From positions 7,432-71,431 of the forward strand of contig CAJNYU010003546.1 in assembly GCA_905331475.1 (NCBI GenBank): a stretch of DNA of 64,000 nucleotides, given 5' to 3'. Positions 44,499 to 54,666 of this stretch are shown piece after piece. Both the position numbers and the translations under genes were made by a program. Source of the stretch: Rotaria socialis. Taxonomy: Eukaryota > Rotifera > Eurotatoria > Philodinida > Philodinidae. Every line of letters begins with the position of its first letter. The first letter of the stretch is position 1. The notes under the pieces are model-generated. The model worked only from the letters and a program-made list of their open reading frames with translations. It did not search any database and was not told the origin of the DNA.

Positions 44499-44834
44499 TT
44501 AAATCTGATCTACAGTCAGACCCTTGCTCAATGAATCCTTATTTTTTCTAGGAGATATATAAAGCCAAACTGTAATAAACTGAACAATGGTCAGTAAACT
44601 AAGAATCATCATAAAGAAATAGAAGAGCCACTTTTCTGGTAAATTCTCCATACAACCAAAAACATTGTTGACCCAATCGCGTATTTTACTTAAAGAAAAT
44701 ATAAACATATATGGAAACGACGTTTGACAGCAATCTTTCTTCATATATAAGTGAATGTTGTCATATGGAAATGAATATACACAGACGAGCAAGAGACACA
44801 TGATAACTAATTGACTGGTACATAATACTTTCAT
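44499..44834 (-). CDS. small type I membrane protein with signal peptide
   Basis: 111 residues from the ATG at 44834. Signal peptide residues 1-21 (VIMCLLLVCVYS); a short ectodomain of about 47 residues with three cysteines (Cys35, Cys36, Cys61); one transmembrane helix at about 69-92 (WLFYFFMMILSLLTIVQFIT); then SPRKNKDSLSKGLTVDQI as a cytosolic tail. TATATA-like sequence lies about 55 bp upstream. Function and family unknown. It shares strand, size and layout (including WLxY at the membrane entry) with the 40280 gene, so the three may be a small family. Confidence 0.5.
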   Translation of the reverse strand: MKVLCTSQLVIMCLLLVCVYSFPYDNIHLYMKKDCCQTSFPYMFIFSLSKIRDWVNNVFGCMENLPEKWLFYFFMMILSLLTIVQFITVWLYISPRKNKDSLSKGLTVDQI

Positions 44835-46125
44835 GATTTAATGATTTAAATTGGTAAACGTTTTCTTGTATGAATTATTCTTGTGATTTCGTATATAGAA
44901 TAATGAGGGAACTTGTAACAAAGCCTTTTATAGCATATAAGAAAAGGAGAAGGCTCTGTTTCATTCCTTATCAAATTATGTAAACATGTAAATCATACAG
45001 TCACGCATTTAAAGAACAGATAATGAGTATCGAACTAACTGTGATGAAAATTATGTAATAATTCTACGTCATCTGAGAAGAAGAATTCTTAATAGTTTTA
45101 TCTAATGACACCAAGTGAACTATTCGTATTAAACAGGATCAAACATCTATTATGTTAATAAAATATTCACTATGAAAAATGTTCACTATTTTAGTACACG
45201 GAAAGTTCAATGATATATCTTTTTAGATCTAGAATAATTCATATATATCTGTAGATTTGCTCGTATACAGTGAATTGGTCGTTCTAAATATTCAATGATG
45301 AGGTACTTTAACGTGCAGAGTAACAGTTATCATGGAAAATCTTCTTTTAAGCTGAATGTTTATATTGAGTTGCATAGGTTAACTAAGAAAGAGTGATATT
45401 CGTTTCAAGCCTTTGTGCTCGTTTGACAGTTAAGTTTAATATATAAAAAATACTATAATAGTATTGAGACGAGCGTCTTTAATAAGTTTATAGAAGGAAG
45501 AAATAATTAGAATTAACGTGATTCTAGCTAATATACATATTATAATGCAGTATGTCGGTGTTATTCGTTTTATCATTTACTAGAAAGTAAAGTAATATTG
45601 ATTTATGGGCCATTAAACTTTAAGACGCACATGTATAGTCAGAAACTATAATCATGTTCCGAAAGGGATTGCAGAGATAATATACGTACGATCAAGAATA
45701 AATGCTCATTAATATTACGTTAAAAAGAATAAAGATTATTTATAACCAATGAGACTGGATGTATTTTTATCGATGAATTGCAACTGATGTAAATTACTGT
45801 TAAAGATAAAGAAACTAGAGAATTTAATTTATTAATGTGTTGTATGTTTATATTTAAACAATTCAAATTTATTACTGTACATTAAATAGAGAAATTTTGA
45901 CGGACAAAGCCTTTTTATCGGATAGTCATCGCAATTGATAAGAGCCATCAGTACTATAGTCAATATTATTTAGGTTGATCAGCTGTAAAAATTTATCGAT
46001 TAACAATTGTTTTCATTTTCTTTCTCGCAATATATTTACTGCGTCAGACAGGTGTAAGCTGATAGATAGGAAAATAATAAGCAATCATGATTTTATATTT
46101 GACTTTAAATCAAACGGCATATAGT
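44835..46125. other. AT-rich non-coding stretch
   Basis: Nothing recognised beyond the promoter region of the 44499-44834 gene. Confidence 0.4.
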
Positions 46126-47294
46126 ACAAGTAACGCTCGTCGCTGTGCGATTCGCTTAACCCTCGACTGAGGAGTTCAAAGCAAGAGCAAGACCAAGGGT
46201 ATNTACTAAAAGATAGTAAGTACAATTTTTCGAGAGCTACTTACTATTAGTAACTCTAACTATCTATCATTTTTTCAGAAGTGATACTTACAGGTTTTTC
46301 AGCGCTGTCTGGAAATGGTATTTATAGCATTTATGAGACACAATTTAATACGAATGTTGAAGTTTATGGACAGATTTGGATAGTATTTTTGGCATAATGT
46401 CAATCAGTTCTTGAGAGAGAGAGAGAGATGTTCAATCAGGTCAGCTCTTTTGAAAGGAGCTGTTGAAAAAGTTCAGCTCAGGAACGAGAGCTGTTCGATC
46501 AGATCATACCGAAATGAACTTTCGAACAGTTCCCTCGCTCAGAACTAGAGCTGAACTATTGCACCCCTAATCTGCATCTAAAAGTGCTACTTCGCGCTAA
46601 CGTTTTGATTCAATGAAGTAATACAAAGATATGTATCGTAAAATTCTAATTTGTAGATCACGGTACTTGTAACAATATCTGGAAATGCTCTGAGATGCGT
46701 AATATGAAAATAATGTCTTTCAACAAAAACTTATTCAGAATAGAAACAAGTATTATTCTACAAGACAATAGTAATGAGCTGCAAAAAAAATATTTCAATT
46801 GTCCGAATCGGATATGTCATATCCGAGATGGTTCTCATGGACTAGTTCAAATGTGTCTCACGTCAGTCAGAACACATTTATAACAAAATATTAACAGAAA
46901 AAGTGCTTAAAATGAAACATGATTTCATGGTCAAATCTATGGGCCATCCTAATTACATAGTACCATAAAATTATTTAATTACGAGTATGAGATAGTATTG
47001 TAGCGGAGTTTGTTTATTTGTGAAATTCGATAAATAATCATGAGTTACAAAGATATTAAATTTATAATGAAAAAGAGGAATATATGATGAATATATAGAA
47101 CAAAAGTAGTACCTGGATATTTCGCATATCATTTCATATGACAATAACAAAAGAAACTACTGCTAATACATGCAACACAAAAAATAAAAAGCATTCAAAT
47201 GTATAGATCATAGAGTAACTAATATAGAAAAGAAAATCATACACATAAAAATTGACACAAACTAGAGTAGTTTTCATGCAAAGCAGAAAAGGCG

Positions 47295-48475
47295 TTACAA
47301 CCATTCTGGAAAACGTGCTTGGGTCTCTAAATATAGTTTATCGAGTCGTTCAATTTCTGTCAGTTGTGACTTGCTGGGTTTAATTAACAACACCTTGTTA
47401 TCAAAATATCGCAAAATAACCAAATCAGTTAAGCGTTTTACCCGCGACAAGGGTACATAGACTGCAGCAATATCATCGGTTTCATTTGGTAGTTTTAAAT
47501 CAATTACAACTTTATTTAATGTTTGACCTTGACTCTTGTGTGTTGTAATGCAATAAGCTGGTACAAGTGGTAATGCACGCCGTTTAATGGATAAAACTGT
47601 TTTTCTATTTGATTTTGGCTTCTTATCTTTTGGAAGCATATCGCCTACATCGACTCGGAATGTTTGTTCCATTACCGGTATTGGAATCAGCTTTGACTGG
47701 AGTTGTTCTAAATTGCATTCTATCTTTGATTTGCTAATTTCCACCAAAGCGTACAAAGGTCGATGAACATATTGTGCATTCTTGGAAAATTCTTCCGAAA
47801 TAATATCAGTTGACACCGAATCTTCCTGGTAGACAAGCTGCCGAAAAATTCCGTTCACACCATTGATAAGACCCAATTCAATCGCAATATTTTGCGTTAA
47901 AATGACAGGCATTCCAGGAACAAGAGGTAATAGACCTGGTAGATGCTCCGTTTTGCTATCAGATAATTCTAATAATTTTTTAATAAGTGCTCGGTCTTCA
48001 ATTGGTTTGCCTTTGCAGGTATCTTGGGCAACGCATACTATTGGTGTTTGTCCCGTTTGTTGTGCTTTGTGACTAACTGCCTTGTGGTTTAATTGTGTTC
48101 GTATTTCGTTACGAAATACGAGAATCGGAGCCTAAAAAGATGAAGATGGTGAATTGTCTAAATTTAGAAAAACAAATTTACTTTATTCCATGGTGAATCA
48201 CTTAACAAGGGTACGGAAGATTGCCCAACTACTCGTGTTAACAATAATTCGTAGTCATCGTAGTTACATTCTCCATGACGAAGTCGTTCGAGTAGCTGAA
48301 GATAACGTAGATCTTCTGTTCTCATCTGTTGAGTAAGTTTGACCACACAATTGATTTGAAGAATTAAAGAACGTGCAACACGTTGTTGAATTTGTTTTTC
48401 AGTTGCTATCTTGTTTGATTTACTTTTAACCGGTAAAGTGAAATCTGTATGTAGAGGTACATCATATACAGGTCG
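47295..48475 (-). CDS. PIF1-like DNA helicase (partial, 5' end in gap), left arm
   Basis: Two exons: 48475-48182 (continuing into the gap) and 48131-47295, separated by a 50-bp GT-AG intron in phase 0 (WNK | APILVF). Readable parts: KLTQQMRTEDLRYLQLLERL, then VPGMPVILTQNIAIELGLIN and NGVNGIFRQLV, and the SF1 motifs V/VI YCITTHKSQGQTLNK and AVYVPLSRVKRLTDLV. It ends QARFPEWL. The Walker A and B parts would lie in the gap. The frame is fully open here. PIF1-type helicases of this sort occur as Helitron domains and as expanded stand-alone genes in rotifers; without the N-terminus I cannot decide. Confidence 0.82.
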
Positions 48476-49320
48476 NNNNNNNNNNNNNNNNNNNNNNNNN
48501 NNNNNNNNNNNNNNNNNNNNNNNNNNNNNNNNNNNNNNNNNNNNNNNNNNNNNNNNNNNNNNNNNNNNNNNNNNNNNNNNNNNNNNNNNNNNNNNNNNNN
48601 NNNNNNNNNNNNNNNNNNNNNNNNNNNNNNNNNNNNNNNNNNNNNNNNNNNNNNNNNNNNNNNNNNNNNNNNNNNNNNNNNNNNNNNNNNNNNNNNNNNN
48701 NNNNNNNNNNNNNNNNNNNNNNNNNNNNNNNNNNNNNNNNNNNNNNNNNNNNNNNNNNNNNNNNNNNNNNNNNNNNNNNNNNNNNNNNNNNNNNNNNNNN
48801 NNNNNNNNNNNNNNNNNNNNNNNNNNNNNNNNNNNNNNNNNNNNNNNNNNNNNNNNNNNNNNNNNNNNNNNNNNNNNNNNNNNNNNNNNNNNNNNNNNNN
48901 NNNNNNNNNNNNNNNNNNNNNNNNNNNNNNNNNNNNNNNNNNNNNNNNNNNNNNNNNNNNNNNNNNNNNNNNNNNNNNNNNNNNNNNNNNNNNNNNNNNN
49001 NNNNNNNNNNNNNNNNNNNNNNNNNNNNNNNNNNNNNNNNNNNNNNNNNNNNNNNNNNNNNNNNNNNNNNNNNNNNNNNNNNNNNNNNNNNNNNNNNNNN
49101 NNNNNNNNNNNNNNNNNNNNNNNNNNNNNNNNNNNNNNNNNNNNNNNNNNNNNNNNNNNNNNNNNNNNNNNNNNNNNNNNNNNNNNNNNNNNNNNNNNNN
49201 NNNNNNNNNNNNNNNNNNNNNNNNNNNNNNNNNNNNNNNNNNNNNNNNNNNNNNNNNNNNNNNNNNNNNNNNNNNNNNNNNNNNNNNNNNNNNNNNNNNN
49301 NNNNNNNNNNNNNNNNNNNN
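48476..49320. other. assembly gap (845 Ns)
   Basis: Run of N at the centre of the palindrome. Open frames spanning it are artefacts. Confidence 0.98.
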
Positions 49321-50718
49321 GCGTAACTCAGGAAAGGCACGTACAATTAAACCAGGAGATTTAAAACTCGAGAAGGAATGGGCCCTCGTTGAATACCTCT
49401 TAATTGATGAAATAAGTATGGTTGGTTTAACTCTACTTGCGAAACTCAACCGAATTATATGTGCTGCAAAACATACCGATCCTCAAGTTCCATTTGGTGG
49501 TGTAAATGTCATCTTCTTCGGCGATTATTTACAATATCGACCTGTATATGATGTACCTCTACATACAGATTTCACTTTACCGGTTAAAAGTAAATCAAAC
49601 AAGATAGCAACTGAAAAACAAATTCAACAACGTGTTGCACGTTCTTTAATTCTTCAAATCAATTGTGTGGTCAAACTTACTCAACAGATGAGAACAGAAG
49701 ATCTACGTTATCTTCAGCTACTCGAACGACTTCGTCATGGAGAATGTAACTACGATGACTACGAATTATTGTTAACACGAATAGTGGGGCAATCTTCCGT
49801 ACCCTTGTTAAGTGATTCACCATGGAATAAAGTAAATTTGTTTTTCTAGATTTAGACAATTCACCATCTTCATCTTTTTAGGCTCCGATTCTCGTATTTC
49901 GTAACGAAATACGAACACAATTAAACCACAAGGCAGTTAGTCACAAAGCACAACAAATGGGACAAACACCAATAGTATGCGTTGTCCAAGATACCTGAAA
50001 AGGTAAACCAATTGAAGATCAAGCACTTATTAAAAAATGATTAGAATTATCTGATAGCAAAACGGAGCATCTACCAGGTCTATTACCTCTTGTTCCTGGA
50101 ATGCCTGTCATTTTAACGCAAAATATTGCAATTGAATTGGGTCTTATCAACGGCGTGAGCGGAATCTTTCGGTAGCTTGTCTACCAGGAAGATTCGGTGT
50201 CAACTGATATTATTTCGGAAGAATTTTCCAAGAATGCGCGATATGTTTATCGACCTTTATACGCCTTGGTGGAAATTAGCAAATCAAAGATTGAATGTAA
50301 TTTAGAACAACTTCAGTCAAAGCTGATTCCAATACCGGTAATGGAACAAACATTTCGAGTCGATATAGGCGATACGCTTCCAAAAGATACGAAGCCAAAA
50401 TCAAATAGAAAAACATTGTTATCTATTAAACGGCGCGCATTACCACTTGTACCAGCTTATTGCATTACAACACACAAGAGTCAAGGTCAAACATTAAATA
50501 AAGTTGTGGTTGATTTAAAACTGCCAAATGAAACCGATGATATTGCTGCAGCCTATGTACCCTTGTCGCGGGTAAAGCTCTTAACTGATGTGGTTATTTT
50601 GCGATATTTTGATTACAAGGTGTTGTTGATTAAACCCAGCAAGTCACAACTGACAGAAATTGGACGACTCGATAAACTATATTTAGAGACTCAAACACGT
50701 TTTCCAGAATGGTTGTAA
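49321..50718 (+). pseudogene. PIF1-like DNA helicase, right palindrome arm, nonsense mutations
   Basis: Mirror copy of the left-arm gene with about 218 bp more of its 5' side: LLIDEISMV (motif II, about 49400) and FFGDYLQYRPV (motif III, about 49513; usual form GDxxQLPP). The 50-bp intron (about 49833-49882) is kept. At least three codons open in the left arm are stops here: TGC to TGA in QDTCKGK (about 49996), TTA to TGA in IKKLLEL (about 50038) and CAG to TAG in FRQLVYQ (about 50174). Downstream motifs THKSQGQTL and YVPLSRVK are intact. So this arm is a decayed copy. Confidence 0.85.
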
Positions 50719-51463
50719 AACTTTTGTGCTATATATTCATCACATATTCCTCTTTTTCATTATAAATTTAATATCTTTATAACTCGCGATTAGTTATCGA
50801 ATTTCACGAATAAACACACTCCGATACAATACTATCTCATACTCGTAATTAAATAATTTTATGATACTATTCAATTAGGATGACCGATAGATTCGATCAT
50901 GAAATCATGTTTCATTTTAAGCACTTTATCTGCTAATATTTTGGTATAAATGTATTTTGACTGAGACACGTCCGATAAAGTCTAGGAGAACCATATCCAG
51001 TTCTGACAATTAAAATCGACTTCTTTCAGTTAATTACTATTGCCGCTTAGAATAATACTTATGCCAGCAAATGGTTTTATCAGCTAACACTAGTATGAGC
51101 GGTCGCTGTTTCATATTCTCAATAAGTTTTGTCGAAAGACATTGTTTTCATATTACAAATCTCAGAGAATTTCAAGATGTCGTCGTGACTATCCTGATAT
51201 GTAAATCAGAATTTTACGATACATATCTTTGTAAGATTTCATTAAATCAAAATGTTAGCGCGAAGTAGCAATTTTATATGTAGATATTACTATCATTTGA
51301 AGCTTAGCATATTTTGAAAGTCAATGATAACATTACTGTGGTAGAGGAGATTCGGCACTTTGACATCCTCAAAGTTGTCTCGGGTAAGGTAAAATAGTAT
51401 ATCGTTCCTCTAGACATTTCAGTCGAGGGTTAAGCGAATCGCACAGTGACGAGCGTTACTTGT

Positions 51464-51931
51464 TATATAAATTGATATTAAATCTATTTGAATAAGACGT
51501 TGGTATTAGTAATGAACTCATATCGCCATCCAAACGGAATTGAATTTTACTATTTAAGTAAAAACATTAGTATTGAATTTGGATGGAATTAGTATGAAAT
51601 TTGTATAAAATTATCGGATACGATATCAGTAAAGACAATAGAGCGAAAGCATACTAAACATGCATACGATATAAGTAAAGACAGAAAGTGGAAAATATAT
51701 CGAAAAGTAATGAACGCATACATACGACAAACAGTACAAATTTACACCCAAACAGATTATTGAGTGTTTCAATAGTGGTCAACGTATCTACGCTCAGATC
51801 GATATTATCAAAATTATCTTCGTGGCTCCAAAACGAGATGACACATCCATGCTCAGATTAATCAATGTCGCTCCTGAAACAGAAACAAGCCCCTCGATTA
51901 TGTCGTGAAATTGGATCCATCATTGACAATA
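51464..51931. other. non-coding stretch outside the palindrome
   Basis: AT-rich; a short repeated CATACGATATAAGTAAAGACA-like phrase near 51621-51691. No gene recognised. Confidence 0.35.
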
Positions 51932-52069
51932 AATTCGTGATCGTATCGGCTTAGAAAACGGGCACGAACCATGGAGTATTACGATCGACCCAAAAAATAG
52001 ACACGAACCATGGAATATCAAGATCGGCTCAGAAAGAGAGCTCGAACAATGGAATATCACCCTCAATTT
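51932..52069 (+). repeat. 39-bp tandem repeat readable as a 13-residue peptide repeat
   Basis: CACGAACCATGG-type units start at 51963, 52002 and 52041, exactly 39 bp apart. In one open frame (51933-52067) they read HEPWSITIDPKNR, HEPWNIKIGSERE, LEQWNIT. There is no ATG at its start. It could be the last exon of an unrecognised gene or a chance-open minisatellite. Confidence 0.4.
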
Positions 52070-52955
52070 TTAGTCTTTCTTGCCTTTTTTAATTCTGTAA
52101 TTGTTTCTTAATTTCCATTTTAATTTCTCGTTTTTCATTATATCCAATCTTAATTATATTTATCCTATTTTGTTTTCCTATTTTTATTGTGCTAAATCGA
52201 ATGTAGAGCCCTGAAGAGTGTTTCAATATTTTAATAATAAATAAACATGAAATGCGTCGGCAATATAAAATTCTACATGTTTTTTTAAATTCAAGCACAA
52301 ATATATTAATTATTTGACTTTGATCGATTGCTGAAAAGCAAGAATTCAGAATAGCAGATTGATTTGTCTTCTTCGTTAAGAGATAGGTTAATCTGTTTTC
52401 TAATTGAAGCTCATAAAATGTTTAATCGTGTCGAAATGGCTAATATAAGTACAGTAAAACAAGAAGATACGTTATTGTATCGTAAAATAGAGAGCACGTT
52501 ACAGTGTTATCTCAAGAAGTCAGTATACCCAAGCAAATAACCAAAATCTTGTTTTCTTGTCTCCTCCACAATATTTAGTAGTCGTGCGCGTATAGTTTGT
52601 TTTCGAAAAAGATCCCGTCGTATGTGACACTTATTTTAGTTAACTGAAAAGTAATATTTGAGCGTGTGAATCTTCTCTTCCTCGTCGCCCTCGCAGCCAT
52701 TGTAGCACTCACACTCAGTATTTGAAAACAGTTCTTGTATGCGCCTGCGCAACGCGTGACATAATTAGTAATATTATCATCAAATGTTTGCTTATGATTT
52801 TATCGGCGAGATACACCTATACGAAGTTGACTCAAGATTAATGTCTCCATTGAAGAGAAAAACAACTTGCCATTTCATTCCTGTTTCGTCAGCAAATCGA
52901 CATGGAGACAAATATTTTAGCTTAGAATAAAACCAAACGATCTCAGTACTGCACC
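52070..52955. other. non-coding stretch
   Basis: No gene recognised; presumably includes the promoter of the gene starting at 52956. Confidence 0.35.
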
Positions 52956-53546
52956 ATGGGTTGTTGCCCTAATAAATCTTCTACTGTTATGACGCCAAGT
53001 GTTGTCAATAACCCGTTAAACAATAAAGAACCATCCATCCCTGCAACTTCGTGTTCTCCATCATCACATCCCAATCGTCTCATCGAGCTCAAAGACTAAG
53101 ACATTATGATGCGTTTAGTAACGCAACATACAATGGAGACAAACATCCGCATGAATTCATTACAGTTTGATCATCGTGAATTATATCGTCGACCCAATGG
53201 GCGTACAGTGGCACTTCTCACTCCGCAGATTCTCAGTGAGGTGGAAAACGAATTAGTGAACAATTTAAGCAATGGGCTATTTTTTATTGTGATAAATAGT
53301 GGTGCGACGTCATCGTTCAATGCAGCTCAGTTCAAAAACTCCAGTATGAAAAAGAGCGAGCTCAGTCCGTCCATTATCGAGGCGGCTCTCACACATATCA
53401 TCGAGAATTTGGATAAGTATCCTAAAGTGATTGCAGCTTTGAGAGGAGGGAAAATTGGTTATCACGACAAAGGTGCAATGCTTAACGATATGGGTGTACG
53501 AAATTTTGTAATCCAAGGATCAGCCACAGTTGATAATGTAATGTGA
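52956..53546 (+). pseudogene. unknown MGCC-type protein, split by one in-frame stop
   Basis: From the ATG at 52956 the frame reads MGCCPNKSSTVMTPSVV and meets TAA at 53097-53099 after 47 codons. The same frame then continues open (DIMMRLVTQHTMETNIRMN...) to 53546, giving 196 codons in total apart from the stop. Gly2 with Cys3 and Cys4 is a classic N-myristoylation/palmitoylation start, suggesting membrane attachment. The C-terminal 110 residues (PQILSEVENELVNNLSNGLF, SELSPSIIEAALTHIIENLD, IGYHDKGAMLNDMGVRNFVI) look like a folded domain I cannot name. Alternatives to a pseudogene are a sequencing error, readthrough, or initiation at the ATG at 53106. Confidence 0.5.
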
Positions 53547-53640
53547 AAACTATTGGAGAGTAATTTTATTGTATCTATGCTTTATTATTCTATCATCATA
53601 AAATAAATTTTATGTTTTTTGTGACATTTCGCGGCTGAAA

Positions 53641-53819
53641 TATGCAGAGGGTGTCGGTATGGGTGTAGGTATGGGTGTGGGCTTCAGTCATCTCTTCACT
53701 GACACCTACATCCACACTCTACTGGGTTCGATAAACAAGTTTTTTGCCGAATTAGCATTAAAACTTTAGGGTGTGGGTGTATGTCGTCTGTTGTATCTCA
53801 CACCCACACCCACACCCCA
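53641..53819. repeat. two inverted pairs of telomere-like repeats
   Basis: First pair: GGTATGGGTGTAGGTATGGG (about 53655) facing GACACCTACATCCACACTCT (about 53700). Second pair: AGGGTGTGGGTGTATG (about 53769) facing CACACCCACACCCACACCCC (about 53801). Each puts G-rich TGTGGG on the left and C-rich ACACCC on the right, a head-to-head arrangement that can form a hairpin. Confidence 0.8.
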
Positions 53820-54666
53820 CAAAATCGTGGTAACTTTTGTTTTTTCTTTATTTTTACAAATTAATTTTGTAATCATTATGTTTCTTCTCTTAGGTCAATT
53901 TCAATAGTACCAACTACAAATAAGATAAGCATTTTATGAATTTGTTTCACTGTAACATAAATAAAAATAATTGCTTTTTTCTATATTTCTTTTTAGTTCA
54001 ACAAAATTAAATCCATCCAAAAACAATTCAAGCAACATCAGAATTAGGTAAGTATATTTAGTTCATTTCTTTCCTTTCCTTTTATAAATTTTAGTGAAAC
54101 CTTCTTTTTTATTGTAATTACTTTTTTATTGTGATTTTTGTAATTATTGTTTTTTATTTTTTTCAAATGAATATTTTGAAAACAAACAAATTTTTCTCAT
54201 TCACTTCTTTGCATTATTTTTTTTTATTATTCATTTTATTCTTCTGTTTTTTTTCTTCTTTTTGTTCAATTTCAAAAGCAAACATTTATTAATCAGGTAA
54301 ATATTTTCTTCATTTATTTTAAAATACTAAAGTAATTTCTTTCCTTTTCTATTAGTCTTTTCAAATGTAATTTTGTTTCCTGTCTTTTATTTTTTATGTT
54401 GTAACCTCTTTTATTGTAATTTCTTCTAAGTAAATATTTTGAAAAAGAATCAATTTTATTATTTTCTTCGTTTCAATTTTCCTGTTCCTATCAAAAAATA
54501 ACAACAATTCAGCATCGAAGTTCTTATCGTTTTTGTTAAGAGAGAGAGAATGATTTGAATCGTGTCCCATCCGTGCATGAGCTTCACGTTCACGAATAGT
54601 AAAAGTGAATAAAATTTCTTTTTCATTTATTTGAAAGAAAGATAAAATTCAAACATTTTCACAAAT
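53820..54666. other. T-rich non-coding stretch
   Basis: Long T/C-rich runs with GTAAGT- and GTAAAT-like donors and AG acceptors (for example around 54046-54050 and 54297-54300), but no coding frame between them. Nothing further recognised. Confidence 0.35.

Larger units (their letters stand above)
46126..51463. repeat. large imperfect palindrome around an assembly gap
   Basis: The left arm (46126-48475) and right arm (about 49539-51463) are reverse complements with point differences and indels. The outer ends share ACAAGTAACGCTCGTC...GTGCGATTCGC...CCCTCGACTGA. The left arm has about 350 extra bp (about 46205-46555). The right arm also holds inner sequence 49321-49538 that lies beyond the left arm's inner end. 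Both arms carry the same helicase gene, transcribed outward from the centre. The centre is an 845-bp N run, so physical linkage of the arms depends on scaffolding. Confidence 0.85.

Noticed and set aside
48406-49449. Long open frames of about 300 residues
   Set aside because: Almost entirely Ns in the assembly gap.
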